From Sympetrum striolatum (lineage: Eukaryota; Arthropoda; Insecta; Odonata; Libellulidae), in assembly GCA_947579665.1 (NCBI GenBank), contig OX388343.1:91740254-91804253 (forward strand): 64,000 nucleotides of DNA, given 5' to 3'. Below, piece by piece: positions 48,131-60,244 of the stretch (position 1 is the stretch's first letter; each line of letters starts with the position of its first letter). The notes beneath the pieces were generated by a model, which was not told where the DNA came from, ran no database searches, and saw nothing but the letters and a program-made list of their open reading frames with translations. The translations under genes were made by a program, and so were the position numbers.

Positions 48131-49739
48131 CTTTTTGAATGAAGTACTGGCAGATGATTGTATTTGAAGTCATTTATACATGCTAATTTGAGCTATGTAA
48201 GAGAAAGGAAATCTTCTTTGTAATCGTCATGAATGTATGCTTAGTTAAGGAATAGCTTAGGAATACTTATGCTTAGTTTTCGTAAAATTTAGAAGCAACC
48301 GAGCATTTACTTCAACTTTTCAAAATAACATAAAACTTTTTCTAGACTTCTAAACCATACTAGACATTTCTTTTCCAGAACAAGCGATGTGTGATGGGAA
48401 GACCCGTTTTGGATCTTGGGCGTTCTCTATGTTTTTCTAAATTCTGATCAAACCTGGAGATGAGCTTGAAGTTCTCAGCATCTAACATCAATGTGAATAT
48501 TCACACTACTTTTAGTGATTATTTATAAATTAAGGATAAACATTACGAGAAATATATAAATGAAAGATCAATACGTCAAGTACTTACTCAAACCCGGTTT
48601 AGCTCCAAGTCAGACTGTGGTTAAGCTACTCTCATAAAACAGCAAAAACCAACCTCTTAAGAGCATTTTCAGCACTTCCTGCGGAGGATTATTTTTTTAT
48701 GAATACGTAATTCCGAAGAGATTTTGTACGTGAAAATAAATTATCATCATGCATGTAAATACTACCAAGAATTAAATACTATCCTTAGATAAAAAATAAC
48801 GATTGAGACCAATGTTGCTTAAATAAAAATAAAAATGGTGATTACACACAAAAAATCATATCATGAGAGCCATTCTGTTTGCTAGAAAACTGTAAAACCT
48901 AAGAATAAAAAGTATCGACCAACTTTATTCGAAAAAGATACCTGACAACTGGAACTCTACTCAGAATAAAACATTATCGATTATAAACGAGAAATGTTTC
49001 AAACATCCTACTATTATAATCTGATACTAGGCATTGGGTATGTTTATATTTAGCGGTACAAGGAATAGAGTTCTATACTAAATTTGAACCGTACCGAGCA
49101 GTAGATATCATGCACTTGGTTCCTTAGTATTTAGTTATTGTAGTTATTGATTCGATACCTTTAAGTTTAAGCTCCCATACAGATGTGATATAATCCCAGG
49201 TTGATTAACAATTTCCTAATAAATTTTCTGCCTCTTCAAAGGCTCAGTATTGCCTGGAGACCATCTTAATTGGAAGCAAGTTCATTTAGATATATTTTTC
49301 GCTGAAAGTACAGCTAGTTCCGGAGAAAGTCAAATACACACAGAAACAGCTCATTGCCCCGTCTAGAAAGTAAATCATGATTGCGGTAGGTCGTGCATTC
49401 AAGGTTCCAAATGATCAACCACACAAAAGAAATTTATCTCGAATTATTATCTTTAAATATGATAATTGGAAGAATTTCACTGAAAACGAAGGAACGCTGG
49501 GAGAAATATAATGAGGGAATATAGCTTCTATGTAAATAATCTTCGCAACTGGTTGGCATCCTTAAGATGAAATTCAAAGATAGGTGCTTGATTTCTCTAA
49601 TCTTTATTCGATATCGGTATTTTTTAAATTTCTTCCGACTTTTGAAACGATTAAGCGTAAAAAAGCCGTTAAAGTATAAGTTCGTTGATATTCATATAAC
49701 AGTAATGCATAATAAAAAAAATTCTTTTTAAATCATTCG
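48131..49739. other. AT-rich non-coding stretch
   Basis: Nothing is recognisable except a palindrome GTGAATATTCAC near 48492-48503, related to the motif duplicated near 40 kb. Confidence 0.45.
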
Positions 49740-50340
49740 TTGGCAGCGTTTGACATTTTATCGCCAGCTGAAGAAGGCGAAACAATCCTTTCTGACGGAC
49801 GTCAACCGCTGTTTATGTCCTCAAACGGATTTTTTATTTCCATGGGTAAAGATGGAGGATGAGTTGGATGGAAGAAGACGTAGAGATAACAGCTCATCAC
49901 GTCTTTGCGGTGGCGGACGTGCGCTAGGAATTGCAGATGAGGACCGAACACCCACTCCGACACAGGTCGAATCAATCCTCGCTACCGTGTGTACCTCACG
50001 GAACCGTTCCAACAAATTCAAGCGTCCTGTACACGAAGAAGATCCGTCAACACGTTTCCACTCTTTGTGATGCTCGCTACCAGTATGGTCACGCTTTGCG
50101 CGGGTTGTGTCTCGTTTTCGCCACAAGGATTCGTTTTCTCACCGCGCTTTATGCCATGTAAAACAGTCAGCTCTTTGTCTCACGGATCTCCCTTAGCGAA
50201 ATCCTTGAGAGGATTCGGTTGGGAGATAAGGAGGACGGATTGATTTATTAGGCGCACTCGTGCCGCTCGCGTAAAAAGTCGCCGGTTACGCTAATTGGCG
50301 CATCTATCAAGGGGTAAGTAATGCACGAATCCAGAAGTTG
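49740..50340. other. GC-rich block, multiple open frames
   Basis: Plus frames at 49750-50070, 49931-50161 and 49989-50243 and a minus frame at 49821-50126 all overlap. A plus GTAAGT donor-like site follows AAGGG near 50314. This could be a first exon with promoter, but no start-site motif, protein family or acceptor partner is evident. Confidence 0.35.
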
Positions 50341-52479
50341 TCGGGATTTACTTTCTATTCCATCAACTAGTGCTAGAAGGCAATAAGAAAAGAATAATTT
50401 ATTACGTTACTTAATGTAATGAGGGATATATTATTGTAAGATATCTATTGGTGACTGTTAATGCACGAGTATTACAAATGTATAAGGTATTATAATTTAA
50501 TAGCATATCGTTTCATACCTCTCATTTCTTTCTTTTAAAGTCACAATCCAATTTGTTAACCCACAAATATTGTCACAGTCGCAATATAATGTGAAAAATC
50601 CAAAACTGATGTTAGTTATAGAGGAGTTATTATAATTTAGGAAACTGTGTTAAAGAATATATTAATAAGAAATAAAATGAGAACGACTTATGCTATCGAG
50701 ATTTCTCAAAATGCTGCAATTAATTCTTTTCCCTCAACATTGTCGATGGAAGCATTTGTTCCAAAATAATTAGGAATTATTACTTATAAGAGAACGCGAG
50801 TATTTAAATGCTTCCATGGAAATAGTACCATAAGTTTTAAGGTATGTTTTAAAAAATGTGGGCTCATTATAAATAAGGCATCAAGAAAATACAATGGTCA
50901 ATTCAAAGATAGGAGTATATTTCAAAAATAGATTGATCGCATCTTGAGCAAACATACTTATTGTACCATAAATTCAACCTAATTTTGGGATGTCGTGCGG
51001 AGAATTCCCGGAATGGAATGAAATGGCTCTCTCAAATTGGCACTTCCCCTCACCTTAAGATTTTGCAAGTGATCTCTGTCACTGATCTTCAGTCAATGCA
51101 TGAATTCCATGTCCGAGGACTACTTTATGACTCTTTGGAGCTAATAAAGTCGAATTGGAGCTAAAAATACATTCCCAGAAAAAACGTCGATTTCAGAATG
51201 CTCTTCTGAATAATCCTGTGTTGCCAAACACTGCTCGGTTGATATTCGTGAGGCATTTCCCTAGATTTCCCTATTGTCTCGCTTGAATCCCATTTCTTGG
51301 CATCATACGCCATACATCAAGAAACTGTTTCCTCCGAACGTGGAATTGAGGCGAGAAAACTAAATCCCGTACACTCTAGCTTACATATCCATCTCGATTT
51401 GATAATATTGTTGATTTAAGGCCAAAATTCAAACATTTTCATGAATTGAGAAAACAGTTACATAATATTTCTCGTTCCTCAATGGACCTAACGAATATTT
51501 TATGCATTATTTTAAAGTATTGTAAACGAATTCCCTCAAGGAATATGATCCGACTTACGGGCGAGTCAGCTTCCAATTGAATGAATGAAATCTCCAAATC
51601 TGAATACCAACATACAAGGCTGATGGGTATAAACTATGCGTAATACCGAAAGCGTCCATGTCCTTGGCGAGATTCCAATTTATAATGGAATAGAAAACCT
51701 CTCATTCATTTTCCGAACTTCTGAGAGATACTAAGGGAATCTTGCCATTCAGCTAATACTCATCGCCACAGTAACTTTCGGAATGAAAAATGCAAAGTAG
51801 AACTGAATTACACAAAGCAGACAAACGGTGAATAGGCACAGCTAGACACGAAAAGAATAATTCTTGTAAAATAATTATTATCTTACCAGAACTTAACGTT
51901 AGTAGTTAGTTATGAAGTTGAAATATGTATCAATTATCATCTTAACAAAGTTTTTATTATTTATTATAGGTTCCAAATATGGACGTAATAGGTAAAAAAC
52001 GTAATTCTGCATTAAATTGATCTTAAAAATCCGCACGCGAAAGGATGACTGCTATAATTGAAGGTTTATCTACTAAAGAATAGATCGTTGAGTGAGGAAT
52101 TTTAGGGCACACGCATCCCCTGAAGATGAGATTTGAAAGACTCACACTTACCCATACAGAAAAAAATCCCCTCCCAAAGCAATCACGTTATGATATTATC
52201 AAAAACTTCTCTCGTCTCAAATTTGTAAATGAATGTTGTAATATTCACAGCTGCATCCTTCTAAAGGCATATATTTCAATGTGATGAAAAAGCGAAAGTA
52301 AAACCAATGAAAAATCTCTCTGATAAAAGACCAGGTGACATATTCAGGGGTTTCAAAAGAGAAAGCTAATATGCCACCGGAAATCCTGTGCATCCTCGGA
52401 TTTTATAATTCTGTCGAAGTATTCTCTGTTGCACTAAGGAGTAGAGAAAAAGCCGTTTATTTTTCCTTTTCGGGTTCTT
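50341..52479. other. AT-rich non-coding stretch
   Basis: No gene is supported. A minus AAG|GTGAGG donor-like site near 51045-51055 has acceptor-like AG sites upstream, but nothing stronger. Confidence 0.45.
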
Positions 52480-52900
52480 AAATTTATGATTTATTCGCGT
52501 ATGTATAGCTTAACGGGAATGCAAGCCCTTTTCTGGCCTCGGTTTATGACTTAACAACCCCTCAGGTATCTTGTCGCGAAGGACTATCCAACCACCGGAT
52601 GATTTTACAGCGGAAGTACGAAGGTACGAAAATATTTCTAAAAAGAGAGAAAAAGTGCGATATTTAAGAGCTGACCTTAAGCTCAAGTTACCTGAGGGCT
52701 CATTTTGCTGAGGCGAACGTTACCGCATATTTCAGACGACAAAGAATCGTAAAGAGTCTCCTCTGACCTTTCTTTTATGTCCCGACTCTCTCGTATACGT
52801 CAAGAGTCATGGCTCCTTAAAGAACCTATTCTTGAGATTTATTGAAACGAAATTGGAGGTTTTTCATAACGTAACTCTGCCTGCTTAGACAAAGCGGTGA
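52480..52900. other. Slightly GC-richer block
   Basis: Mixed composition with no open frame of note and no recognised motif cluster. Confidence 0.4.
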
Positions 52901-53970
52901 CGTCTGATATTTTTAGAAATCATTATTGAGAGAAGTACTTTTGAAAAGGAAATACGACAATTCTAATCACCATTACCGACGTTGGTGAAGTACAGGATAT
53001 ACCATACCAGATTCAAATCCTCTAATTTCGCTAAAACATAATGTTTCTCGAAAATTATGATTATGAAAAATTGTTGATATATTACTTCACTGTATAGTAT
53101 TTTAATATTTCTACTAATTTTATATTACTATTATATATTCATAATTTAATTACTTAGCTTTCATGTGAAAATGTATTACTTGTAATCTACACAGAACCGG
53201 AGTATTTTTGCAACTTCAAGTTTTCATTTAATTTTTTGCATTATTATAATTATCGTTGTATAGAGAATTATACTATTGCATAGGATAGTATTGTATTAGT
53301 GGACTGTGTTATTGTAAACATCACCAGACTATAATTCTAACTGTAGCGAATTAACAAAAATAATAATTATACATTGTTCATGTTATAGGAGTATAGGTTT
53401 ATTGTAGCTAGGTTCAGTTCTCGTAACTCACAAGATACACTGCTTCAAGGGTATTGACATTCTTATTTTCTGCTGCGATCGTCCTCTATCAGAGCTGCAT
53501 TTAAAACCTCTCAACATTTGTACAACTTGATTTGATATTTACTTATTTTTGCACTTGAAAAGATTGACTCATGACCTCTGCTTGGTAAAATCTCTCATTA
53601 GAAGTTAATAAATAAAATAAATAAATAAAAGCTTCAGAGTTCCACAAATAAACACAAGAAATAACCTTACATTCATAACAAATCACACTCAAAGAAACTA
53701 CACCTTCTACTCTCCAATTTTACAAACTATGAGGTGTTTAAATGAGCTTAGTGATGAAATTGATTTATTTCACATTGACTTAGAAACCTTAAGAAGAAGA
53801 TTGCGATGGAATTGATTTCATTTTATTACTCTTCTACTTTAAGAATGTTTTTTTTCCTCCTTCTACTAAATTTCTCTATTATTGATGCACTTGATTTTAC
53901 TTGCACTTATTGCCTGTTTAACTACTTGAATGTTTATATGAATATGTTATTATTGCAAGATGGTTTTATA
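52901..53970. other. AT-rich stretch with a possible LINE tail
   Basis: An (AAATA/AAAT)n run at about 53605-53630 ends a stretch of T-rich, non-coding sequence. It resembles a LINE 3' tail. No duplication was found, so the element is only suggested. Confidence 0.4.
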
Positions 53971-54180
53971 AATATAAAATGAAAAAACAACTTTGTAGAG
54001 TCCACAACCTTTACTATTCTCAAGCACGACCTCAAGTAACACCTTGAAGATGTTACTCTGTAACGAAACCTAGGTCGTGCTTGAGAATAGTAAAGATTGT
54101 GGACTCTACAAAGTTGTTCTTTATTTTATATTATGAAGGAGTTCCACAGAATTACACCACAAACCGTCTCATTTATCAAG
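53971..54180 (+). repeat. Family P long palindrome, copy 2
   Basis: Arms at about 53971-54032 and 54072-54132 are inverted copies. The inner 47 bases of each arm (53986-54032, 54072-54118) match at 46 of 47 positions. The 39-base centre holds CTTGAAGATG-TTAC-TCT-GTAA-CGAAAC, itself a small hairpin. Beyond the right arm TTATGAAGGAGTTCC is shared with the 33.8 kb copy. Close arm identity implies recent origin or gene conversion. Confidence 0.8.
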
Positions 54181-54690
54181 ATTGTATTGTTTATTAATAA
54201 ACTTAAATATGTATTATGTGTATGTATGTACAAGTACAGGTTTGTATATTGGCTTTAGGCAGTGATTAAGAATAAAGATGTATATTGGAATTGTTGTAGT
54301 AGTATTGTTAAAAGTGCTTCGACAGCTGAGGTCATTTCGCACATTGGCTCCAACCGGGAATCGAACCCGGGACCGCTTTCACCAAAGGCGAACGCGCTGT
54401 CCACATGACTATCCGGGAGCCCATTGGAATTGTTTTCCTATACATTGATTCTATACATTGATTTTGTTGAATTGTTTTCCTATATAATGATCCTATATAT
54501 TGATTTATTTTTGCAAATGTGATCTCAGTATACATTTATTGCATTGTATTCTTTTCTTTTCCTTGTTATTGATGTTTTTGAATTTATTTGATGTTTTGCT
54601 TCATTCTATATGTATTTTTATATTGATTATGTATTATGTAAATGGGTTAATACCCGTACTAAATTCATTATTATTATTATTATTAATAGC
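54181..54690 (+). repeat. Probable LINE 3' region with (ATT)n end
   Basis: T-rich non-coding sequence ends in GGGTTAATACCCGTACTAAA and (ATT)n at about 54665-54690, a form typical of LINE 3' ends. SINE A is inserted inside it at 54296-54422. Its left limit is uncertain; it may be continuous with family P. Confidence 0.4.
54296..54422 (-). mobile_element. SINE family A, full copy with 12-bp duplication
   Basis: ATTGGAATTGTT lies directly on both sides (54284-54295, 54423-54434). On the minus strand the head has GGCTCCC, an A-box-like TAGTCATGTGG and a perfect B box GGTTCGATTCC. A body of about 50 bases (AATGTGCGAAATGACCTCAG...) follows, ending in (TAC)n. The head keeps a tRNA-like fold with GGCTCC(C)/(T)GGAGCC ends. 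Polymerase III would transcribe it and a LINE would supply reverse transcription. Confidence 0.85.
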
Positions 54691-54812
54691 ATGAACTACG
54701 TTACCTATGCACTCAATGAAGTGTATACGGGAAAGATATTGATAATTAAATACGTACGAAATTATAATCGGGAATGCGTCGAAGAGGAATGAATATCAGA
54801 CCGAATACATTT

Positions 54813-55031
54813 CTGTGGTGGAGAGGCTAGAGTGCTAACGCGTTAACACTCTAACCTCACGGTCCCGGGTTCGAATCCCGGTTAATCGGATCTTTCCGGT
54901 TAGGGAGTGGTTATTTGTGTATGTAGCGTATGTGTGCGAGTTTGTAAATAAAAAGGAAAATGCAAAAAAATGGGTTAATTGGAAGAATGGCCTTCAAAGG
55001 CTAAAATTCGCCCATAAAGAAGATTGCATTA
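54813..55031 (+). mobile_element. SINE family B, full copy with 9-bp duplication
   Basis: AATACATTT flanks both ends (54804-54812, 55032-55040). The head has a perfect A box TGGTGGAGAGG and B box GGTTCGAATCC. A near-perfect 26-base palindrome (54828-54853) replaces the anticodon-arm region. The body includes GGTTAGGGAGTGG and ends ...CGCCCATAAAGAAGATT without a simple-repeat tail. It matches 30536-30690 in order. Confidence 0.85.
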
Positions 55032-55040
55032 AATACATTT

Positions 55041-55429
55041 GGTAACCATCTCTCTTCTGTATTAAAAACAAACAAGACTAAAACATAAAATAAAAACACT
55101 ATGCCGGGAACAGCATTACTTTCTAAATATAACTAACAACAAACATTTAGGATTGCTAAGATATTTGGTGAAAAACTAACCTTAATACGTAAAACTACAA
55201 TACTATAGCTACCAAACTGAAACCAAGTCCATATAACTTAGGTGTATGCATATTAGAACTAGGTGGTTTCAATCATGATTGGGTAATGGCTCTGCCCCGT
55301 CAGGATAGAAAATGGGTAATAACCGTCACTGCAGATAATAATCTGTCCGAGGGATTGAAATTAATCTGCAGAGTGGAAACATCTCGATGACCATTTGTGA
55401 TCAACCCATGATCTCATCGATCGGTATTT
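55041..55429. other. AT-rich non-coding stretch
   Basis: I see nothing recognisable here. Confidence 0.45.
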
Positions 55430-56150
55430 GATCGCTCTCGATCTGTAGATAAAAACTACTCTTCAGCAAGAGAAATGAAGGATAGCTCGGAGTTATTTTC
55501 ATTCTTACCGCAACCCAAAAAATGGCTGTCGAGGCAATTGTGTTCGGGAGGAGCTTTTCTCGGTAATGCACATGGAAAGTTGGGGAACGAAAAAAGAACG
55601 GGGAAACGATTCGATGCGCTCGGCGACAACAAATCCCGTTTCCATCGAATCGAGCATCGCCGTGTCATCGGCCCTGACTGCGCTGACCAGAAAAAAGCGT
55701 GTCGGATGCTGGAGATAAGACAAAAAGGCCTTTTTTAATGTATTCGAGAACGATGAAGCACTTCCCGTTTCGTTCGAAAATCTCTCTGCGACACTCTCTC
55801 TGCCCATACATCTCCATTCGGATGAAAAATCGAGGTTTGCGAAAACCATTCCCAGATTCCGAAGAGATTGAGCGGAAGCCACCTTTCACTCTCTAGTCAA
55901 TGTTTTCGAATTTTCCCTCCGCACTTCGCAACCTCTCTTTCGCTTTTCCTTGTTTGCCTTTGCTTTCTATTTGGTTTTCTTTGTTCGGTCCTCGTGTGCA
56001 TGACTTTCGATACATTATTTCCGCCTTACGCACGGTTTTGTAATCTCGGCAATTTCCCCTGCAACAGGTTCAAGCGTGGGTCGTGGGGGTGCCTCACTAA
56101 GCTCCCACTTCCCTAGCACCAGGTTGTCGGGGGTCGGCGAACGCCTACTG
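55430..56150. other. GC-rich block with frames on both strands
   Basis: Minus frames of 125 (55505-55882), 74 and 70 codons overlap plus frames of 87, 65 and 82 codons. The 82-codon plus frame (55868-56116) has a hydrophobic middle (FLVCLCFLFGFLCSVLVC), but its DNA is pyrimidine-rich, so this may be compositional. No family is recognised. Confidence 0.4.
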
Positions 56151-57984
56151 TTCATTGTATTATCATGGGAGATATGGCCCTTCAATTAATAATTTAAATC
56201 AACATATTCAACCTCTGTCTTCTTTAAGTGCACCAAGAATAACATTCTTGGGCGCTTTTCAGACGTAGAAATTGACAAAATGCTGAATATTTACTTTCGA
56301 TCAACGTACTTAAAATAAGTAAACAAACATTAACGCAATACCAATGTAATGAGGGATGAATGGTGTTCGCTACAGTGTTATAATAGCGTAATGGTTCCAC
56401 GAAGCCAAAATGGTTGACAAATACTGCCAGTTGAAGAGCTAACATTCTACGGAAACATACTTTTGATGAAAATGTTAGCAATTAATGATGCAGAATAAAA
56501 ACCAAATCATCACAATTGACTTATACGCTAGTCTCTTCCAAAAAAACCATCATTAAATGCTAACATCGTTGACATATATTCTTTGCCTTTCATATTGTAA
56601 GAAAAAATGTAGATACGATATCCAATAACTTATACTCTTCTTCCAGCAGCTTTCATTTCCCGTTCGACAAGTTTATTCCTCCACTCCCGCTCATTTTTAT
56701 TAAGAGCTTACCGTGTTATTATTAATTAATCATATCTGTTTAATAAACCGTCATCGTATTTTAAATCAATCAATTAGTATGACTTTAAGATTAAAACCTA
56801 TTTTCTTCATTGAAATTCACAAGCAATTGACATCCTACGATGAGTTCGGTTAACCGCTGTAACGCTTTCTCCCTTATACATTATTTATATATTCCGCGGG
56901 AATATCTGCCTCTCATTCTACTTTTCATTAATTCCGAGCATTGCCTTTCCCGCTGATTTCTTACTTCATTCTTATATGCATTTATCAGTACAGTGGTATT
57001 TGCTTTATCATAGCACATTACGTTCTACGTTATATTTTTCGTTTCTCATCCCTAGCGTTCATGAATATAATTGATCAAAATATACGATGGGGGAGAAATT
57101 ACCTATTGGACCAGCTCGAGATAAATAAGATTATTTTCATTATAATTCATTTCACTTTTTTCATCGTTTTTCCCAATCCAAATAGCTCAAAGTGTTTACA
57201 TTTGTAGACTTTCTTTCGCTTTCTTTCTCCTCATTTAATTTTCCACTGGCCATCCTGTATAATTTTCTTCTTTATTTCCCTCAATTATTTCATTTTCTAT
57301 CTTCTCTCTTCTTTACCATCTCTCTGTTCACTTTTCATCGTATTTTGATTCAAACCTCAGAAAACTGCTAATTTCTTCCCATAGATATCAATATGAATAA
57401 ATAACTGGTCAATTACTTCGTTCAACATCCCGCAAAGTGAGTCTCTTTGTATTTCCAATCCGATAGTCGGTATATAATTATTATCAAAATAATAATACTC
57501 AAGTGGTTGATGATTCGATCAGCCATCGGGAAGTGGCCTTACTCATAGATATAATTATACCATTTTCCTACCGATCCAATTTAGCTTAGAGTACTTTCGT
57601 GAAAAAAGAGGAAGGAATACGTTGAGTTGCAGTTTTTTCTTTTTTTAACATCTCTTTCTAACGCAAAGTCTATTGTTATGAGTGTGCATTCTCCTGTTCT
57701 CTTTCCAAATGTTTCGCCAGATGTGCATATTGACGAGTAAACCTCTTGTTATTTGTTCGGATCTCGCTCAATTCTCTCCCACCAGCATCAGTTACTCACA
57801 AATGTCTTTTATATTCTCTCTAGCAACAAGTCATACTTTTCATACCTATTTCATACCAATCCATACATATTGGAATAAATACTTAATTCAGCCCAATCAT
57901 GACCGCAGTTGCCACCCAGTATTAATGCCAAGAAACTCGGTTAACGCACCGATCCCAACGTCGTTTATTAATTAGATCGGACTT
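56151..57984. other. AT-rich stretch with polypyrimidine tract
   Basis: Contains an 8-bp perfect hairpin CCAAGAAT-AAC-ATTCTTGG near 56230-56248 and a pyrimidine-rich tract at about 57205-57345. The hydrophobic plus frame 56941-57207 reflects T-rich DNA. No gene is supported. Confidence 0.45.
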
Positions 57985-58128
57985 GTGACCTCTTAATTCA
58001 GACGGCTAACCATGTTCATTAAGATGCTTAGTGGGCACTGTTAAATGTGGGCCACCACCGGTAATCGAACCCGGGACAATCATGGCTCTCAGCAAGGGGG
58101 ACCTTGAACCCACTATCTGGGAACTAGC
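57985..58128 (-). repeat. tRNA-like SINE fragment (type C)
   Basis: On the minus strand a perfect B box GGTTCGATTACC-type region (58060-58072) sits in a CCGGGTT...CCGG arm. The A-box region is weak. The body continues to about 57985 and differs from families A and B. Confidence 0.5.
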
Positions 58129-58139
58129 ATTCATATAAA

Positions 58140-58560
58140 CGATACAGAGTGGGATGTAACTTTGTGGTAATTATTAACATACAAAAAATCCATGAAGAAT
58201 AAACGTTTGCTAAACTATAGGTCTGTCTGTAAAGTATTCAGCCCGAAGGCCGGTTAGTGTCTCATCCCCTCTGACATATAAGTTCCTAAGAGCTCTCAGA
58301 GAGGAATGAGGTTTACTAGGCAGGATGAGGAGTGAGGTAGTTTGCCCTTGCTTTTCTCACTAAGCCAGAATGCTATTGGCGGAACATGTCCACGGAACAT
58401 AAGCACTAGAACTAGGAGGAAAAGTGAATGAAAGATACATTTTTCTCTACTCTGTACTAAATTACAATAAAAAGTATTCCAATCATTAGAATATAGAAGC
58501 AGGAAAAACCACAGAAAGAAATGACAATGGTTTTGTAGCCGTGCTTTATCTCCAGGTCGT
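58140..58560 (+). repeat. Family R repeat split by an insertion
   Basis: 58140-58218 (CAGAG, AACTTTGTGGTAATTATTAAC, ATCCATGAAGA, AAACG-TTGCTAAACTA) and 58495-58560 (CCACAGAAAGAAATGACAATGG, TTTTGTAGC) match the halves of 60245-60370 in order. The middle is occupied by the S element and about 120 extra bases. Confidence 0.6.
58221..58373 (-). mobile_element. Family S element inserted in family R
   Basis: The reverse complement matches 25608-25758 along its whole length, including AGCAAGGGCAAACTACCTC, GAGAGCTCTTAG, GTCAGAGGGGATGAG and GCCTTCGGGCTGAATAC. An imperfect CTATAGG/CTATTGG pair at the edges may be its target duplication. The A-box-like TGGCTTAGTGA is retained on the minus strand. Confidence 0.75.
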
Positions 58561-58739
58561 TTCTCTCTTGTATCTGTTGACTAGTAAAAGTTTATCCCTC
58601 AGGGATTTCTTTTACCATTCATATATTACCGATAAATTCATTAATTTTTCTTTCCTTCTCACTTATATTTTCCCTGTCCTTCCTGTTTCCAAAATTTGTC
58701 TGGACTTCCTAGTATGCTCTCTATCGCAGTAACCATCCG
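58561..58739. other. AT-rich stretch
   Basis: I see nothing recognisable here. Confidence 0.4.
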
Positions 58740-59720
58740 TGACGCATTCAGTTCACCCGACCTTTCCCATCTATTGCACATCCATCCACAGTAAAAAAGG
58801 CCCTCCCCCGCTCTCTTATCGACAAACGGCGGATGAATGGATTCAGCGGACACAAGGGGTTACTGCAACACTTACCGCTATGTACACCTCTTAGCGATCG
58901 CACCCAGGGGCCGTTGAACCCGTCATTGGGAGGGAGAGCATGTGGAGCGAAAGATGTGTCCGTGTTTGAGCGGTGACAATTAGGCAGTTTAGACGACGTC
59001 TCCGGAGGGTGCGAGGCCATTGCCCCTTTCGCATACGCACACGCACCGCAACAACCACATACGTGTGCAGAGGTCTTTTTGCCTGTTATCGGTCGCCCCC
59101 GGAATGCCTCTTCGATTTCCTATCGCTTGATTGTAAAGCTTCGAGGAAAAGGGGAACGGTAATAAGAAGAGACGTGGGGTAAAAGGGGGAGTTAATATTG
59201 AAACAATACAGCCCCAAGGAAAGGCGTCCCTTAGGATATGGACGTTCGTTATGAAAGCGGGAGCGTATGTAATTGCCCCGTGGAATGCGCTTTCCCAATC
59301 ATCATTCATCAAAAAGTCAGTGCAGCGGGAATGCGAGGGATATGCATTACATTTTGATCTTTTTTGTCTGGGATTTTAAAGGAAGTGGAGCGAATGATGG
59401 CGGCCTTGGTGCGAGCATGTTTTTGTCGTCTCGCATATCGTTAACGAAATGTTTCGAAAGTGCGTGATTGGACGGCGAAGTAAATATATTTTTGATGAGA
59501 CGAGAATAGATCGAATTCGAGCGCATGATTCCGTCTCGAATTTCACGGATAAATTAAAAAATGATTAAGGCTGAAATGTCACGCCGACTGACATCTGTAT
59601 TGGAGAGTCCAAATGAAAACACCTTCGGCCACTCCTTGCCTCAAATTGTCCGAGGAAAAAGGTTTTCACCACCGTCGATTTCCCGGAGAAATCTCCAGAG
59701 TTAAAAGGGAGTAAAAAATC
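58740..59720. promoter_or_regulatory. CpG-rich block with strong minus-strand donor
   Basis: This is one of the largest CpG-rich blocks. A minus-strand GCG|GTAAGTG donor (58870-58875) ends a stretch open in one frame from about 59020 down. No upstream acceptor is clear, so it could be a first, possibly untranslated, exon with its promoter in the block. Many overlapping frames on both strands (58748-59312) show that openness here means little. Confidence 0.25.
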
Positions 59721-60244
59721 AAATCAAATTTAACTCGTACCATAAAACAAGATAGGAAGGAAAATAAATTAATTGCCAATCCTATTTAGGAAATATAATT
59801 TGTTTCTGAAAATTTTCTGTCGAATCCCTCCAAAGACAGGAAGGATACAGAGGCTTTTACCATCCAGGTGTTTAAGGGTATTCATGAAAAAAAATCCACA
59901 CATTTATGATGTATGATTTATTCATATATATATTTCAGAAATCGATAGCTAAATCCTTATTTATGTTATTATCAAGATTTACCGAAAAATAGCGTTGGAA
60001 ATTGCAAATTAATGCACTAATTTTCTTCTAACAAATTTCAGCCAATCTATAAAGCATGAAACACAATAATCTACTACGGCTTAAATTATTGAGATTATTA
60101 ATGATAATTGAGATAAGAATAAAGTAATTGTGAGTTGCAAGCAAATTCTAAGTTAGGTTTTATTTAATGATGGTGATTTTCCTCAGCAGCGAAATTCGAG
60201 TTGTGAAAAATATATGTGAAAATTTAGAAAGTTTACATGCATGA
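59721..60244. other. AT-rich non-coding stretch
   Basis: I see nothing recognisable here. Confidence 0.45.

Noticed and set aside
53971..54132. Hammerhead ribozyme in the palindrome centre
   Set aside because: The centre reads CTTGAAGATG...CGAAAC and lacks the CTGATGA core required for a hammerhead.
55505..55882. 125-codon minus frame as a gene
   Set aside because: At least four other frames are open over the same bases, and no motif is recognisable.
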